The notes beneath the pieces are model-generated. The model saw nothing but the letters and a program-made list of their open reading frames with translations, was not told where the DNA came from and searched no databases. A stretch of 33,863 bases of DNA from Planctomycetaceae bacterium (GTDB lineage Bacteria; Planctomycetota; Planctomycetia; Pirellulales; UBA1268): positions 1-33,863 of the forward strand of contig WTHB01000069.1 in assembly GCA_011523305.1 (NCBI GenBank), in the 5' to 3' direction. The position numbers and the translations under genes were made by a program. Numbering within the stretch: the stretch's first letter is position 1; each line of letters starts with the position of its first letter. Below, piece after piece: positions 13,667-21,798 of this stretch.

Positions 13667-14733
13667 GTGGGCTGGGTAGCCTTTTTGATCCGGTCACCGA
13701 TCCACCACATGCATGGCACGGCCATCGAGTTGCCGAGTGCCTTGTATCTCGGCCCGTCCGCTGCTGGTTTGTTTCGGTAGGGTACGGCGGTGTAGCCTGT
13801 TGGGAAGCCTTGTAGAGCCTCGCACTCAGAGGGGGTAATCCTCCGTGCAGCACCACCACGAGAGTTGCATATGGCGATCACCGTCGCCCGAACGTCGCCG
13901 CCGTCAAACTGGTTTTGAGTCGGCGCAACAGGCGACTCAACCCACGTCTCATAGTCAGCCACAGACTGGGCTCTCCTTGATTTCCTGAACACCTTTACTG
14001 GTGGGTGATCGCCTTCCTCAGTGCGTTCTCCAATGCAGCCGGAAGTTTCCCTGGTGGACGGTTCCCTCGGAGCAGAACCCCCAAGCACGCTTTCTCTGAT
14101 AGACAGTATCGCTGATGGACAGGCCCTCTCTCCAAAACGCTCGGCAAGTTCACCAGGCACGGCAACGAGAAAGACTCGCCGACGCCTCTGAGCCACGGCA
14201 AAGTATTGGGCGTCGAGGATTCGATAACCCACTCGGCTGGTTTCGCTACTGAGAAAGCCTGCGTTGTCCCATCTCCCTTTTTCAGTTTCAGGGGTTTCAT
14301 TGGTCCCAAGCAGTCCTCCGAGCAGGCACCCGAAGGCGTTGTCTTTGGTCGACAATACTCCAGGCACGTTCTCCCAAACAACAATTGCTGGTGGCCTTCC
14401 ATGACGCCTCCGTACCTCGTTGATGTATTTGTGGAGGTTGACAAACGTGAGGCTCAAGTTGCCGCGTTCATCTGCAAGGCTTGTCTTGAGCCACCCGATG
14501 CTGAACGCCTGGCACGGAGTACCTCCGACTAATAGGTCAACCTCCGCGAGAATCGCTTCAGGCCAATCCCGATAAAGCGTCATGTCTCCGAGGTTCGGTA
14601 CTTCGGGGTAGTGGTGCGCCAGCACAGCCGCAGGGAACTTTTCAATCTCAGCAAAGGCCACGGGCTCCCACCCGAGGCCGTGCCAAGCAACAGTCGCGGC
14701 CTCAATGCCGCTGCATACAGAGAGGTATTTCAC
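13663..14733 (-). CDS. DNA (cytosine-5) methyltransferase
   Basis: 356 residues from a GTG at 14733, two bases after the stop of the mini-gene upstream and preceded by GAGGGGGTGAGC. Motif I is LSVCSGIEAA (4-13); the catalytic loop GGTPCQAFS has Cys74; motif VI is WENVPGV (120-126); motif VIII is QRRRRVFLV; motif X is YKALGNSMAVP near the end. All are intact. No restriction enzyme is seen beside it, so it is probably a solitary phage enzyme that masks DNA from host restriction or marks phage DNA. The recognition site cannot be read from sequence. Confidence 0.95.
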   Translation of the reverse strand: MKYLSVCSGIEAATVAWHGLGWEPVAFAEIEKFPAAVLAHHYPEVPNLGDMTLYRDWPEAILAEVDLLVGGTPCQAFSIGWLKTSLADERGNLSLTFVNLHKYINEVRRRHGRPPAIVVWENVPGVLSTKDNAFGCLLGGLLGTNETPETEKGRWDNAGFLSSETSRVGYRILDAQYFAVAQRRRRVFLVAVPGELAERFGERACPSAILSIRESVLGGSAPREPSTRETSGCIGERTEEGDHPPVKVFRKSRRAQSVADYETWVESPVAPTQNQFDGGDVRATVIAICNSRGGAARRITPSECEALQGFPTGYTAVPYRNKPAADGPRYKALGNSMAVPCMWWIGDRIKKATQPT

Positions 14734-14735
14734 GC

Positions 14736-14828
14736 TCACCCCCTCATGTGCGGAATCAGCGACAGGTACGCGACACAACCAGCCGCAGCCAGTGTGACGA
14801 ACATTTCAATCGGCGAGATCACGACCAT
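14736..14828 (-). CDS. 30-residue membrane mini-protein between csrA and the methyltransferase
   Basis: An ATG at 14828 follows a strong GGGAGGGC Shine-Dalgarno placed at the very end of csrA. The product MVVISPIEMFVTLAAAGCVA continues as YLSLIPHMRG and is one hydrophobic helix. It begins 2 bp after csrA stops and ends 2 bp before the methyltransferase start. Placement and the ribosome site are strong, but the length alone could arise by chance. Confidence 0.55.
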   Translation of the reverse strand: MVVISPIEMFVTLAAAGCVAYLSLIPHMRG

Positions 14829-14830
14829 GA

Positions 14831-15034
14831 TCAGCCCTCCCTGTCTGCGGCAACACAAGCCGCAGCAGAACGCTGCTCATCAGTGAGCAGCTCGCTGCGA
14901 AGAATCTTCGTCTCGTCGGGGGCGTCGAACCCGAGGCGGATTCGGCCATCTGCACGAATGCTGGCGACGGTCACAACCACGCCGGTGCCAAGCAGGTGGA
15001 CCGACTCGCCCTCTTTCCGCGTGAGTATCAGCAT
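14831..15034 (-). CDS. csrA: CsrA-family carbon storage regulator
   Basis: 67 residues beginning MLILTRKEGESVHL, the invariant CsrA start with Leu4 and Arg6. The core strand VVVTVASI, then RIRLGFDAPDETKILRSEL, carries the arginine equivalent to E. coli Arg44 that contacts GGA motifs in RNA. CsrA dimers bind GGA in hairpin loops, often over ribosome sites, and change translation. The DAP...ILRSEL end is typical of planctomycete forms. The ATG has AAAGGAG upstream. An AGGATAC element lies 25-39 bp before the start. Confidence 0.94.
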   Translation of the reverse strand: MLILTRKEGESVHLLGTGVVVTVASIRADGRIRLGFDAPDETKILRSELLTDEQRSAAACVAADREG

Positions 15035-15058
15035 GGAGCACTCCTTTGCCCGTGTAGC

Positions 15059-15073
15059 GTGGTGTGTATCCTA
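15059..15073 (-). promoter_or_regulatory. TAGGATAC element before csrA
   Basis: TAGGATACACACCAC on the - strand. Its TAG is the stop codon of the upstream gene (15071-15073), the same arrangement as at 2528 and 32064. It lies in the short gap before csrA. It contains an AGGA core, so self-recognition by CsrA is conceivable, but other copies read AGGC, which argues against it. Confidence 0.35.
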
Positions 15074-15541
15074 CTCAGCGGAGCCAGCGGCGTCCAGCCC
15101 AGATTTCACGGCGTCCCGAACGAACCCGCTGGGGTGGTTGTCTCGGCACCACTCCAGATACCGCCGGCCACCGCGAACTGCTAGCACCTCGGCGATCGTT
15201 GACCCCGCATGCTGACCGCTACGGAAGGTGAACTCCTTCCCCGACGATCTCGACGCATCCTTGGGTGCTGTGATCCATCGGCCAGTGCCGCAGAACGAGC
15301 ACGCCACCAGCCAGAGCCAACCGTCGTCGACGACCACGTCGCCCACAGTGGCCGCACAGCGAGCGTCACCGCAGACGAAGCCCGAATCGCAACGACCGAC
15401 GAATTCAGGGTCTATATGGGCCGCAGGAGGCCGCAGGAGGCTCTCTGAGGCCACTGGGCGGTCATATGCGGCTGGTGCCGCCTTCCGGCTCCTTTTGCCT
15501 GCGAGAGGGGCGTCCTCGGCCCCGAATAGCGTGCTGCTCAT
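15071..15541 (-). CDS. protein with ExoX-like C-terminal domain
   Basis: 156 residues. The C-terminal FTFRSGQHAGSTIAEVLAV, then RRYLEWCRDNH, resembles the small domain found after exodeoxyribonuclease X and in stand-alone phage proteins (pattern F.FG.H.G.T...V......YL.W). A middle cysteine group (RCDSGFVCGDARC and CSFCGTG) could bind zinc. The N-terminus is basic and probably flexible. The exonuclease domain itself is absent, so a DNA-binding or accessory role is likely. The start overlaps the stop of the helicase gene (ATGA). Confidence 0.7.
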   Translation of the reverse strand: MSSTLFGAEDAPLAGKRSRKAAPAAYDRPVASESLLRPPAAHIDPEFVGRCDSGFVCGDARCAATVGDVVVDDGWLWLVACSFCGTGRWITAPKDASRSSGKEFTFRSGQHAGSTIAEVLAVRGGRRYLEWCRDNHPSGFVRDAVKSGLDAAGSAE

Positions 15542-17178
15542 ACTGAGACCCTCATGCGAAATTGCGACTCTGGGTTACGTCCCAGGATCAGCCGGCGACG
15601 AGCCCTGGTGATCCCCACATACTCCACTCGCCGCTCCTCGTCATGTCGCTCGTTTGACCGAAGTTGCGACTCATCGATTTTCTGTGTCGTCTCAGTGGAC
15701 ATGACGACACAGTCGGCCTCCATCCCCTTTGAGGCGTGAATCGTGCCTATGCGAATGTTGGGGTCGGTAGCCTTCTCGGCCCCGTATTTCTCGGCGGATT
15801 TTCTCCAGTACTTTCCCCCTGGGACGAGGTCGGCCCAGCCACCGGCCTTGATTCGCTCGATCAGCGATTCTTTGAGGCCGATCTCCGGCAGTTGCTCTGG
15901 AAATACCACGTCCCACTGCCTGACCATCTCGCGGCTCTGCCAGGCCGTCTTGGTTCCTCGAACCATGTTGCCCGTGGCTGGCAGTTTTCCGATGGCAGCG
16001 GCCATCTCGTCGCCACTGACCGGCTCGCCATGCTCGATCTGCCAGAGAGCCTTGCAGGCCGTCAGGGCCGATGACCCGGCCTTCGCCTTCAGCCGCAGGA
16101 ACGGCAGACCAACCTTTCGCAGGTGCTCGATGTAGGCGTCGAGCTGATAGTTGCATCGTGCGATGATCAGCGTCTGCTCGCTTGGGTCAATCATCCGCAC
16201 GCAAGCCCCGGCGTGGCCGCCGAACTCGACGGCTCCCTCGTGGTCGGCTGGACTGATGCCTCGGTCGAAATACCCCTCCCGCATCCGCATCAGGCACGAC
16301 TCGCCCAGTTTCAATACGGGTGCAGGACATCGCCATGTTCTGTCCATGATTCGTGTTTTGTCCGCCTCCCAGTTCATAAAGTGCCGCGAGTCGCTGCCGC
16401 CAAATCCGAAGATCGACTGCATGGGGTCACCGCTCAGGTAGACCCACTTCACGTTCTCGCCGGCTGCCAGCCGCTCGCAGCAGCGATGCACGAGGGCCGA
16501 GGCGTCCTGCTGCTCATCGAACACCCACGCCTTCACCTCCTCAGGCACGTCCCCCTCTGGTTCGACGCTCTCGACGCCTTCGACGGTAAATCGCACGCCG
16601 CCAAATCGAGCCAGGAGATCGCTGAAGTCGACGCGGTCGTCGTCCATCTTCGCCCGCTCGAACCGCTCGACATATTGCTTGACCGTGGCCCACGGCAGCG
16701 ACTCACCCGTGATGGTCGCCAGCGTTCGCACAACCTGCTTCAGCGGCTCCATCCTCGCCCGCGACAACTGCCAGCAGTTCAGGGCCGCCGCCGCCACCTT
16801 GTCGCCGACGTATCGCGTGGTATTTGCCTCGTCGTCGGAGACGGCCCCGATGGGCACGCCCAGGGCATCAGCGATCCAGGCGACTGACTCTTTGTTGTCT
16901 GTCAGCAGTTGGCCGCTCTCGACGCCCAGTTGGGTGTAGGCGATCGAGTGGACCGTTCGGAACCACCCCTGCTTGCTCAGAACCTCATCTGGCACCTGCC
17001 ACGCCTCTGCGGCTCTGGAGACCGCCTCGGCCCTGGCGGCCCGGGTGAACGAACTGAAACCCACGGAGAACGGGCTACCGCCTAGCCTATCCTTCGCAGA
17101 TTCCATAGTCGCCATCATCTCCCGCGTCTTACCAGTACCAGCCCCTCCGATGAGCTTTGCTACCAGTGCTCGTGTCAT
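15538..17178 (-). CDS. UvrD/Rep-like superfamily 1 helicase
   Basis: 546 residues, shorter than UvrD. GGAGTGKT (11-18) is Walker A; VFDEQQDAS (219-227) is motif II; YLSGDPMQSIFGFGGS (about 247-262) is motif III; RIGTIHASKGMEADCVV is motif V; RRVEYVGITRARRRLIL is motif VI. It unwinds DNA 3'-5' with ATP and should serve phage replication, repair or recombination. No nuclease domain is attached. The leader carries two TACCGCGNN repeats and no clear Shine-Dalgarno. It lies between prim-pol and the ExoX-C-like gene. Confidence 0.95.
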   Translation of the reverse strand: MTRALVAKLIGGAGTGKTREMMATMESAKDRLGGSPFSVGFSSFTRAARAEAVSRAAEAWQVPDEVLSKQGWFRTVHSIAYTQLGVESGQLLTDNKESVAWIADALGVPIGAVSDDEANTTRYVGDKVAAAALNCWQLSRARMEPLKQVVRTLATITGESLPWATVKQYVERFERAKMDDDRVDFSDLLARFGGVRFTVEGVESVEPEGDVPEEVKAWVFDEQQDASALVHRCCERLAAGENVKWVYLSGDPMQSIFGFGGSDSRHFMNWEADKTRIMDRTWRCPAPVLKLGESCLMRMREGYFDRGISPADHEGAVEFGGHAGACVRMIDPSEQTLIIARCNYQLDAYIEHLRKVGLPFLRLKAKAGSSALTACKALWQIEHGEPVSGDEMAAAIGKLPATGNMVRGTKTAWQSREMVRQWDVVFPEQLPEIGLKESLIERIKAGGWADLVPGGKYWRKSAEKYGAEKATDPNIRIGTIHASKGMEADCVVMSTETTQKIDESQLRSNERHDEERRVEYVGITRARRRLILGRNPESQFRMRVSV

Positions 17179-17182
17179 TTTC

Positions 17183-17283
17183 TACCGCGCTTACCGCGCC
17201 TCCGTGCTGACCGTGGTTGTGACTGACCCCTATTTTTCTAGTACTTTCGTTACCTCTACCGCGATTACCGCACTTACCGCGAA
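17183..17283. repeat. TACCGCGNN 9-bp iteron-like repeats
   Basis: Two direct 9-bp units lie at 17183-17200 and three more at 17257-17283 (one reads TACCGCACT), with a half unit TACCTC at 17251. They sit in the 138-bp gap between prim-pol and the UvrD-like helicase, one of the largest gaps in the leftward region. An AT-rich stretch (CCTATTTTTCTAGTACTTTCG) separates the two groups. Iterons next to an AT-rich tract and replication genes suggest an origin or an initiator/operator site. Confidence 0.65.
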
Positions 17284-17316
17284 ATTTTCCAGGTGAAAAC
17301 ACGCTCCCCACGCACG

Positions 17317-18972
17317 TTATATAGTGGTTTTTGCGGTAGCCGGTGCCGGCGTGAACGAAGAGGTGCTTTTCGTCTCCTCTTCACCGCTGGCGATGGCCTC
17401 CAACTGCTCAAGGTGCCGCAGGCTGAATCGGACAAACCGGCGGACGATGCCGCCCTCGCCCTCGGAGCGACCGATGATGAACTGCTTCTCGCCGGTACGC
17501 TCCAAGAGCGACCGCTTGAGCCGCAGCTTCTCAACGTCCGCGATGGCCCGCTTGCCTGAGTTGGCGATCTCCCAGGCTCGGGTCCACGAGAACCAGAGTT
17601 CCCATACACCGTCGCGGTTCCTGACCCATGACGGCATACCCTGAATGTCCGGCTGCCCCGGCTCGGCGTCTTCGTCGTCCACGTCGGGCCGAGGGCACAT
17701 CGAGAGGGCGTCGAGGAACCAGCCGGCCACCGCCGCGTACCGGCAGTTCTCGGCTGTCGCGGCCTCAGAGACCTTGGCGTCCATCAACTTGGCCTTCATG
17801 CCAATCACGGCCTCCTGGCCTCGCCGTTTGCCTCGACCGTTCCAGATAACGGTCCACTCATCTGGGTTCGCATCGACGACAACTGTGTGGGTGGCCTCCA
17901 GAATCGCCTCGGCCACCTTCGACGCGGATCTGTACTGCTCGGCATTCAGGGTCACGCCGATTCGCCGCGTCTCCTTGAGGTCGTCGCGGTACACGGGCAG
18001 GGTGACGACATAGGTGACAGGGTCGCCGTGAATGACCTTCAGCGTCCACTCGCCCGGCCACCACTCCCCATCGCGGTACTCCAGGCCGTTCACCGCCACG
18101 CGGCCTTCTGGGGTCTTGCCTGCCCGCTGCCGCTTGGCCCACGCCACGGCATCCTGCCAGATTTGATCAATCTCGGCGAGCGACTTCGGAGGATTGCAGA
18201 ACCGAAGATTCGCCCCGATTAGTTGGCACAGCAGCGTCTGCTGCTGATCGGGGTCTTCAATGTTTTGCAGTTGCATAGCGTGGGCATTCGCATGCTGGAG
18301 CAGGTGGTCATGCCGACCGCCTGCCGAGATGCCACCCTTCAGTATGTCATTGCCGCGAGGCTTCCCTGTGCCTCCGGTCCTCTCGGCCTCATCAACGATT
18401 CGCTGCATCAGCGGCTCGGGAATGTCAGCCGGCTCGCAGTCGTCGGGTGTCATGCCGTTGACCCACGAGTAAGACACGCCGCTGGCGTGAGTGCTCGGCG
18501 GGAACACCGACTGGTTTCCTTTCTCGCCGCCCCCAATGCGGATCTCTAACTCGTCAACCTTGATGACGGCGCAGTCAGGCAGCCGCGAGTTCCAGCGAAA
18601 GACGCGGTGCGTCGATCTCTTGCTGGTGAACGTCGGCGTGTCTATGGTGTCGAGCTTGTAGCGATTGGCCGTCTCGCGGCCCTCTTCGTTGTCGAACTCG
18701 ATGTCGATCACGCCCGAGTCGGGGCCGTTCTGGACGCCGACGTTTCGCTTGCCGCTCACATCGAGCGTCTCATAGATCGCCTCCTCATCAGTAGTTGCGT
18801 TCGTCTGCCACGCCTTGCCCACGGGGTGCTTGCCAGGGCTGCGACACTCTTTCCGCTGGTAACAGGTGCAAACGCCGTTGGCGTCGACGCCGTAGTTGAC
18901 GACGACTCGCCACTCCAACGCGGCATATTTCGCCGCCCACTGAAACGCATCTTCATTGACCGATCTGCTCAT
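17317..18972 (-). CDS. bifunctional prim-pol domain protein (primase/polymerase)
   Basis: 551 residues. The N-terminal 200 match the prim-pol (archaeo-eukaryotic primase) family: WAAKYAALEWRVV, a cysteine-containing insert CTCYQRKECRSPGKHPVGKAW, GVQNGPDSGVIDIEFD with Asp90 and Glu92 as the metal site, STHRVFRW, and NQSVFPPSTHASGVSYSW. The rest (about 200-551) is a helical region and a C-terminal domain that I cannot name, with no helicase Walker A. It should prime and extend DNA at the phage origin. The ATG has AAGGAT upstream. Confidence 0.9.
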   Translation of the reverse strand: MSRSVNEDAFQWAAKYAALEWRVVVNYGVDANGVCTCYQRKECRSPGKHPVGKAWQTNATTDEEAIYETLDVSGKRNVGVQNGPDSGVIDIEFDNEEGRETANRYKLDTIDTPTFTSKRSTHRVFRWNSRLPDCAVIKVDELEIRIGGGEKGNQSVFPPSTHASGVSYSWVNGMTPDDCEPADIPEPLMQRIVDEAERTGGTGKPRGNDILKGGISAGGRHDHLLQHANAHAMQLQNIEDPDQQQTLLCQLIGANLRFCNPPKSLAEIDQIWQDAVAWAKRQRAGKTPEGRVAVNGLEYRDGEWWPGEWTLKVIHGDPVTYVVTLPVYRDDLKETRRIGVTLNAEQYRSASKVAEAILEATHTVVVDANPDEWTVIWNGRGKRRGQEAVIGMKAKLMDAKVSEAATAENCRYAAVAGWFLDALSMCPRPDVDDEDAEPGQPDIQGMPSWVRNRDGVWELWFSWTRAWEIANSGKRAIADVEKLRLKRSLLERTGEKQFIIGRSEGEGGIVRRFVRFSLRHLEQLEAIASGEEETKSTSSFTPAPATAKTTI

Positions 18973-19007
18973 CCTGAAATCCTTTTCGTGTGTGATGTCA
19001 TAGAAAT

Positions 19008-19041
19008 CCCCGGCCCGCCGCTAACACTCGGCGGGCCGGGG
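19008..19041. terminator. perfect 13-bp GC hairpin in the gap before prim-pol
   Basis: CCCCGGCCCGCCG and its exact complement flank an 8-base loop (CTAACACT as read on +). On the - strand it is followed by ATTTCTATG, a weak U-tract, so it could be a leaky terminator, an attenuator or an mRNA-stability hairpin in the 165-bp gap between 19138 and 18972. No gene is seen in that gap. Confidence 0.65.
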
Positions 19042-19137
19042 CACAAGTGGCCGCACAGCCGGGGGTACGCGGAGAGAAGAACGCGACCGGCCGGCGACTT
19101 CCGGCGTTACGACGCCACCGCCGGCTGGGCGTGTCTC

Positions 19138-19902
19138 CTAGCCTTCTCCTCCGTTGCCAAGAGGTCGCGCCTCGAACATCGCCATCAGCGGCTCGTGGTA
19201 GGTAACGCGAGCCACCTCACCCTGCTCCTCGCTGATTGTTCCGACCAGACGCGGCACGATCACCGAGTACGGCTGACCGGCCTTGCTCTTGGTCTTCTCC
19301 AGGCGAAGCCCAACAACGGCCTCCCACGGGAAGCAGGGCAACCGCTTCATGAATGGAGCGAGCCCAGCCAGTGACCCCGGCCCCACTGTGACCAGCAGCG
19401 GCCAGACATCGCCCTCGCGGAGGATCGCCAGGATTCGGCTTTCCTTCGCCTTGCGGCCAGTGCCGTTTCGAGCCGACCCATAGCCAAACTCCTTTGAGCC
19501 TGAGAGGGCAACCCAGTCATAGGTGTCATCACCGGTGCGGAACTTCTCCAGGGCATCGGGATCGATGCTCCCGAGGTCATTGCCGACACGATGACCAACC
19601 TTGAGGTCGTGGCTTATCAACACAGGCCGCATATCGGACGGGTCGTCCTGCGGCCACAGCACGCCTCGTTTTCCCACGGCAACCAGCAGACCGACGATCT
19701 CGTCGCACGTCTCCTCGTTCCCGTTGAAATCGAACGACCACGTTGTCCCGCCACCCAGCGGTGTGCGGACCTTCACGAGATCACGTTCGCTCATTGGCTC
19801 GCCGTTTAGGTTCGCCCTGAGAATCGCCGCCTGCCGCGAATTCGGCGAGAGCGACGAGTAGGAGAGTTCACCGCCCGTGGCGGTACTAATAGCAGTGCTC
19901 AT
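19138..19902 (-). CDS. hypothetical protein of the replication block
   Basis: 254 residues, unrecognised. N-terminal residues 1-35 are low-complexity and polar. The rest reads as a mixed alpha/beta globular protein with notable stretches TPLGGGTTWSFDFNG, VALSGSKEFGYGSAR, LVTVGPGSLAGLAPFMKRLP and PYSVIVPRLVG. No catalytic motif is clear. Its place between prim-pol and a SNF2-like helicase suggests a DNA-metabolism role such as single-strand binding or annealing. AGGAGGAAGAC before the ATG at 19902 is a strong ribosome site. Confidence 0.75.
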   Translation of the reverse strand: MSTAISTATGGELSYSSLSPNSRQAAILRANLNGEPMSERDLVKVRTPLGGGTTWSFDFNGNEETCDEIVGLLVAVGKRGVLWPQDDPSDMRPVLISHDLKVGHRVGNDLGSIDPDALEKFRTGDDTYDWVALSGSKEFGYGSARNGTGRKAKESRILAILREGDVWPLLVTVGPGSLAGLAPFMKRLPCFPWEAVVGLRLEKTKSKAGQPYSVIVPRLVGTISEEQGEVARVTYHEPLMAMFEARPLGNGGEG

Positions 19903-19923
19903 GTCTTCCTCCTGGGGTGAGCA

Positions 19924-19960
19924 ACAAAAAAAGACGCGACATCACACGCTGCGATGCCGC
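19924..19960 (-). terminator. rho-independent terminator
   Basis: On the - strand GCGGCATC and GATGTCGC pair (one G-U) with a possible inner G-U and C-G, followed after GTC by seven T residues. It covers the stop codon of the gene at 19942 and lies just before the ribosome site of the gene at 19138-19902, so it should cut or attenuate readthrough from the helicase operon into the prim-pol operon. Confidence 0.75.
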
Positions 19961-20415
19961 AATTTGCTCTGAGTGAACTCGCTCACGAGTCCCTCGAGAG
20001 CAGTTCCCTCTGAGAACGGCCGGCGGGTGTCCTTCCCCGCCTCGTTGGCCGCCTCCCGCAGCACGCTTTTTAGGCGTGCTGTGTTGACCTGGGTGAGAAC
20101 GTCCGTGTCCAAACCCATGCCACGCGCTGCCTCCAGCACCGCGTCTCGCCGGTCCATCGGCACCGAGAGGTGGTGATCCATCTCCACCCGCCATGACCGA
20201 CCAGCGACCTTGACTCCATCGATGCCGCTGGCCGTCAGCTCTTCCACAGCCAGATCCTCCAGCCGCGATCGTCGTGCCTCGATTCGCTTGAGTTCGATCT
20301 TGAGTTCGTCACGCCGCTTATCGAGCGCGGTGACCTCTTCAAGCGTTGCTGCCAGCCCCGTGGGCATCGGCGGCTCGTCGATTTCGGAATCCTTCCAGAA
20401 CTCGTGTGATGACAT
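19942..20415 (-). CDS. hypothetical coiled-coil phage protein
   Basis: 157 residues from the ATG at 20415 (AGGAGAAGG upstream). Residues about 25-60 (LEEVTALDKRRDELKIELKR) form a coiled coil, followed by VEELTASGIDGVKVAGRSWR and a domain with SVPMDRRDAVLEAARGMGLD. The layout (coiled coil, beta hairpin, small helical domain) resembles small phage proteins that accompany replication genes, but I cannot name the family. It starts 77 bp inside the helicase gene and ends in a terminator hairpin. Confidence 0.7.
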   Translation of the reverse strand: MSSHEFWKDSEIDEPPMPTGLAATLEEVTALDKRRDELKIELKRIEARRSRLEDLAVEELTASGIDGVKVAGRSWRVEMDHHLSVPMDRRDAVLEAARGMGLDTDVLTQVNTARLKSVLREAANEAGKDTRRPFSEGTALEGLVSEFTQSKLRHRSV

Positions 20416-21766
20416 CCTTCTTCTCCTTGAGGGCTTCGTAGACTCCACGCTCTACGGTTGGCTTTGTCCTGCCGGGTATCCTTGCCACCAGCGAATAGAA
20501 TCGCGTGGCGTTTTCCTGCCCAGGTCGGTGCAACCGTGCGACCGCCTGGAGGAACTCTGAGAGAGAGTGGCCGACTGAGTAGAAGACGCCGAGACTGGCC
20601 CGCGTCAGGTCGATGCCGATGCCGCCGCTCTGAATCTGTGCAACCAATGTGCTCGTCTTCCCCGACTGCCATTCGCAAAGGTCATTCATCTTACCCGAGA
20701 GTTCGCTCACGCTGCGGCCATGCGATTGACATTCTGCCCTGACACTATCGATGTCGTCGCGGAAGCGGCAGAACACGACCAGCGGCTCATCGACTGGAAT
20801 ATCGGTCAGTAGTTCGCCGAGGCGAGCCTGCTTGGCTGGCCGATCGACAAGCCGGTACGGCGTGCTGTCCTCATCGAGCCGGCAGAAGCCGCCGCACACT
20901 TGCAGCAACCGGAGTACACCGACCATCGCGTTGGCCGGCGTGATCGTGCCGTCGTCGACATCAGCGGCGAACTCGCTGACCAACTCGCGGTAGACGCGGG
21001 CCTCCTCGGTGGTCAGGTCGAACTCCAGCGACTCGTGGGTCAGCTCGGGCAGCCACTTGATCACCTGCGCGGTGGTTCGTCGAAACGTGGTCTCGGCAAT
21101 GATGCGGCTCATCTCGGCCTGATTCCGCCAGCCGATGACCATGCCGGGAATGGCCGGATTTGACACGCTGTACCGCGCTCGGAACGCCGTGAATGATTTG
21201 CCCCATATGGGGCTCCCTACGGCCCACCAGACGCCGTATGCGTCCAAGAGGTTCTGAGCCAGCAGGGTGCCGCTCATGCCCAGAAATCGCGTCTCAGGGG
21301 CTCCCTGGGCCATCTTCTTGGCCCACTTGGCCGCCCGGCCACGGTGGCTCTTCAGTCGGTGAACCTCGTCCCAGACTACCAGTGACCACTTGGTTTTCCC
21401 AATTTCCGGAATTCGCCAAAGCGATTCGTAATTCCCCACCACCACTAGGGGGGTGGTGTCAGCGAGGGCAGCGGTCAGAGCCTCGCCCTTCTTTTTGCTG
21501 GTCGCCTGGGTCAGCGGCAGCACGCGGATTCCAGGCAGCCACATTGGCAACTGCTTCTCGGTCCACGCCTCAATCACCGCCTTGGGGCAGCCGACCAGCA
21601 CTCGGAAGTGAGCCGGGTAGCCTATTTGGAGCGACCGAAGTGTTTCGATCGCCACGCGGGTTTTCCCTGTGCCCATGCCCATGTCGAGCAGGGCCGGCTC
21701 GCCGGAATCAAAGCGGTCGAGCACCCACTCGTGGGCCTCCCGCTGATGCTGCCACATCTCGCTCAT
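20339..21766 (-). CDS. SNF2-like superfamily 2 helicase/ATPase
   Basis: 475 residues from the ATG at 21766 (AGGAGGCAGGTG upstream; a start nine codons earlier is possible). LLDMGMGTGKT (about 26-36) is Walker A; VVWDEVHRLKS is the DExH box (133-136); FLGMSGTLLAQN is motif III; QIQSGGIGIDLTRA and FLQAVARLHRPGQ are motifs V and VI. The combination is typical of phage SNF2/DEAD-type proteins. It probably remodels or unwinds DNA during replication. Two copies of the AGGNTACCCG element lie inside the coding sequence (20469-20483 and 21610-21624). Confidence 0.93.
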   Translation of the reverse strand: MSEMWQHQREAHEWVLDRFDSGEPALLDMGMGTGKTRVAIETLRSLQIGYPAHFRVLVGCPKAVIEAWTEKQLPMWLPGIRVLPLTQATSKKKGEALTAALADTTPLVVVGNYESLWRIPEIGKTKWSLVVWDEVHRLKSHRGRAAKWAKKMAQGAPETRFLGMSGTLLAQNLLDAYGVWWAVGSPIWGKSFTAFRARYSVSNPAIPGMVIGWRNQAEMSRIIAETTFRRTTAQVIKWLPELTHESLEFDLTTEEARVYRELVSEFAADVDDGTITPANAMVGVLRLLQVCGGFCRLDEDSTPYRLVDRPAKQARLGELLTDIPVDEPLVVFCRFRDDIDSVRAECQSHGRSVSELSGKMNDLCEWQSGKTSTLVAQIQSGGIGIDLTRASLGVFYSVGHSLSEFLQAVARLHRPGQENATRFYSLVARIPGRTKPTVERGVYEALKEKKDVITRVLEGFRNRRAADAHGAGSNA

Positions 21767-21798
21767 CACCTGCCTCCTTGCTGGTGCGGTCAATATAG

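Noticed and set aside
15059-15073. CsrA-binding site in the csrA leader
   Set aside because: It has an AGGA core but no clear hairpin, and sister copies of the element read AGGC. Kept only as part of the junction element.
16123-16887. 254-codon + strand frame
   Set aside because: It is antisense to the UvrD-like helicase motifs, which are clearly conserved. High GC keeps this frame open.
17129-17311. 60-codon frame over the iteron-like gap
   Set aside because: The protein is biased and comes from the repeats. No ribosome site and no coupling.
18607-19374. 255-codon + strand frame
   Set aside because: It crosses the gap and hairpin before prim-pol and is antisense to two real genes. The sequence is arginine-rich without a motif.
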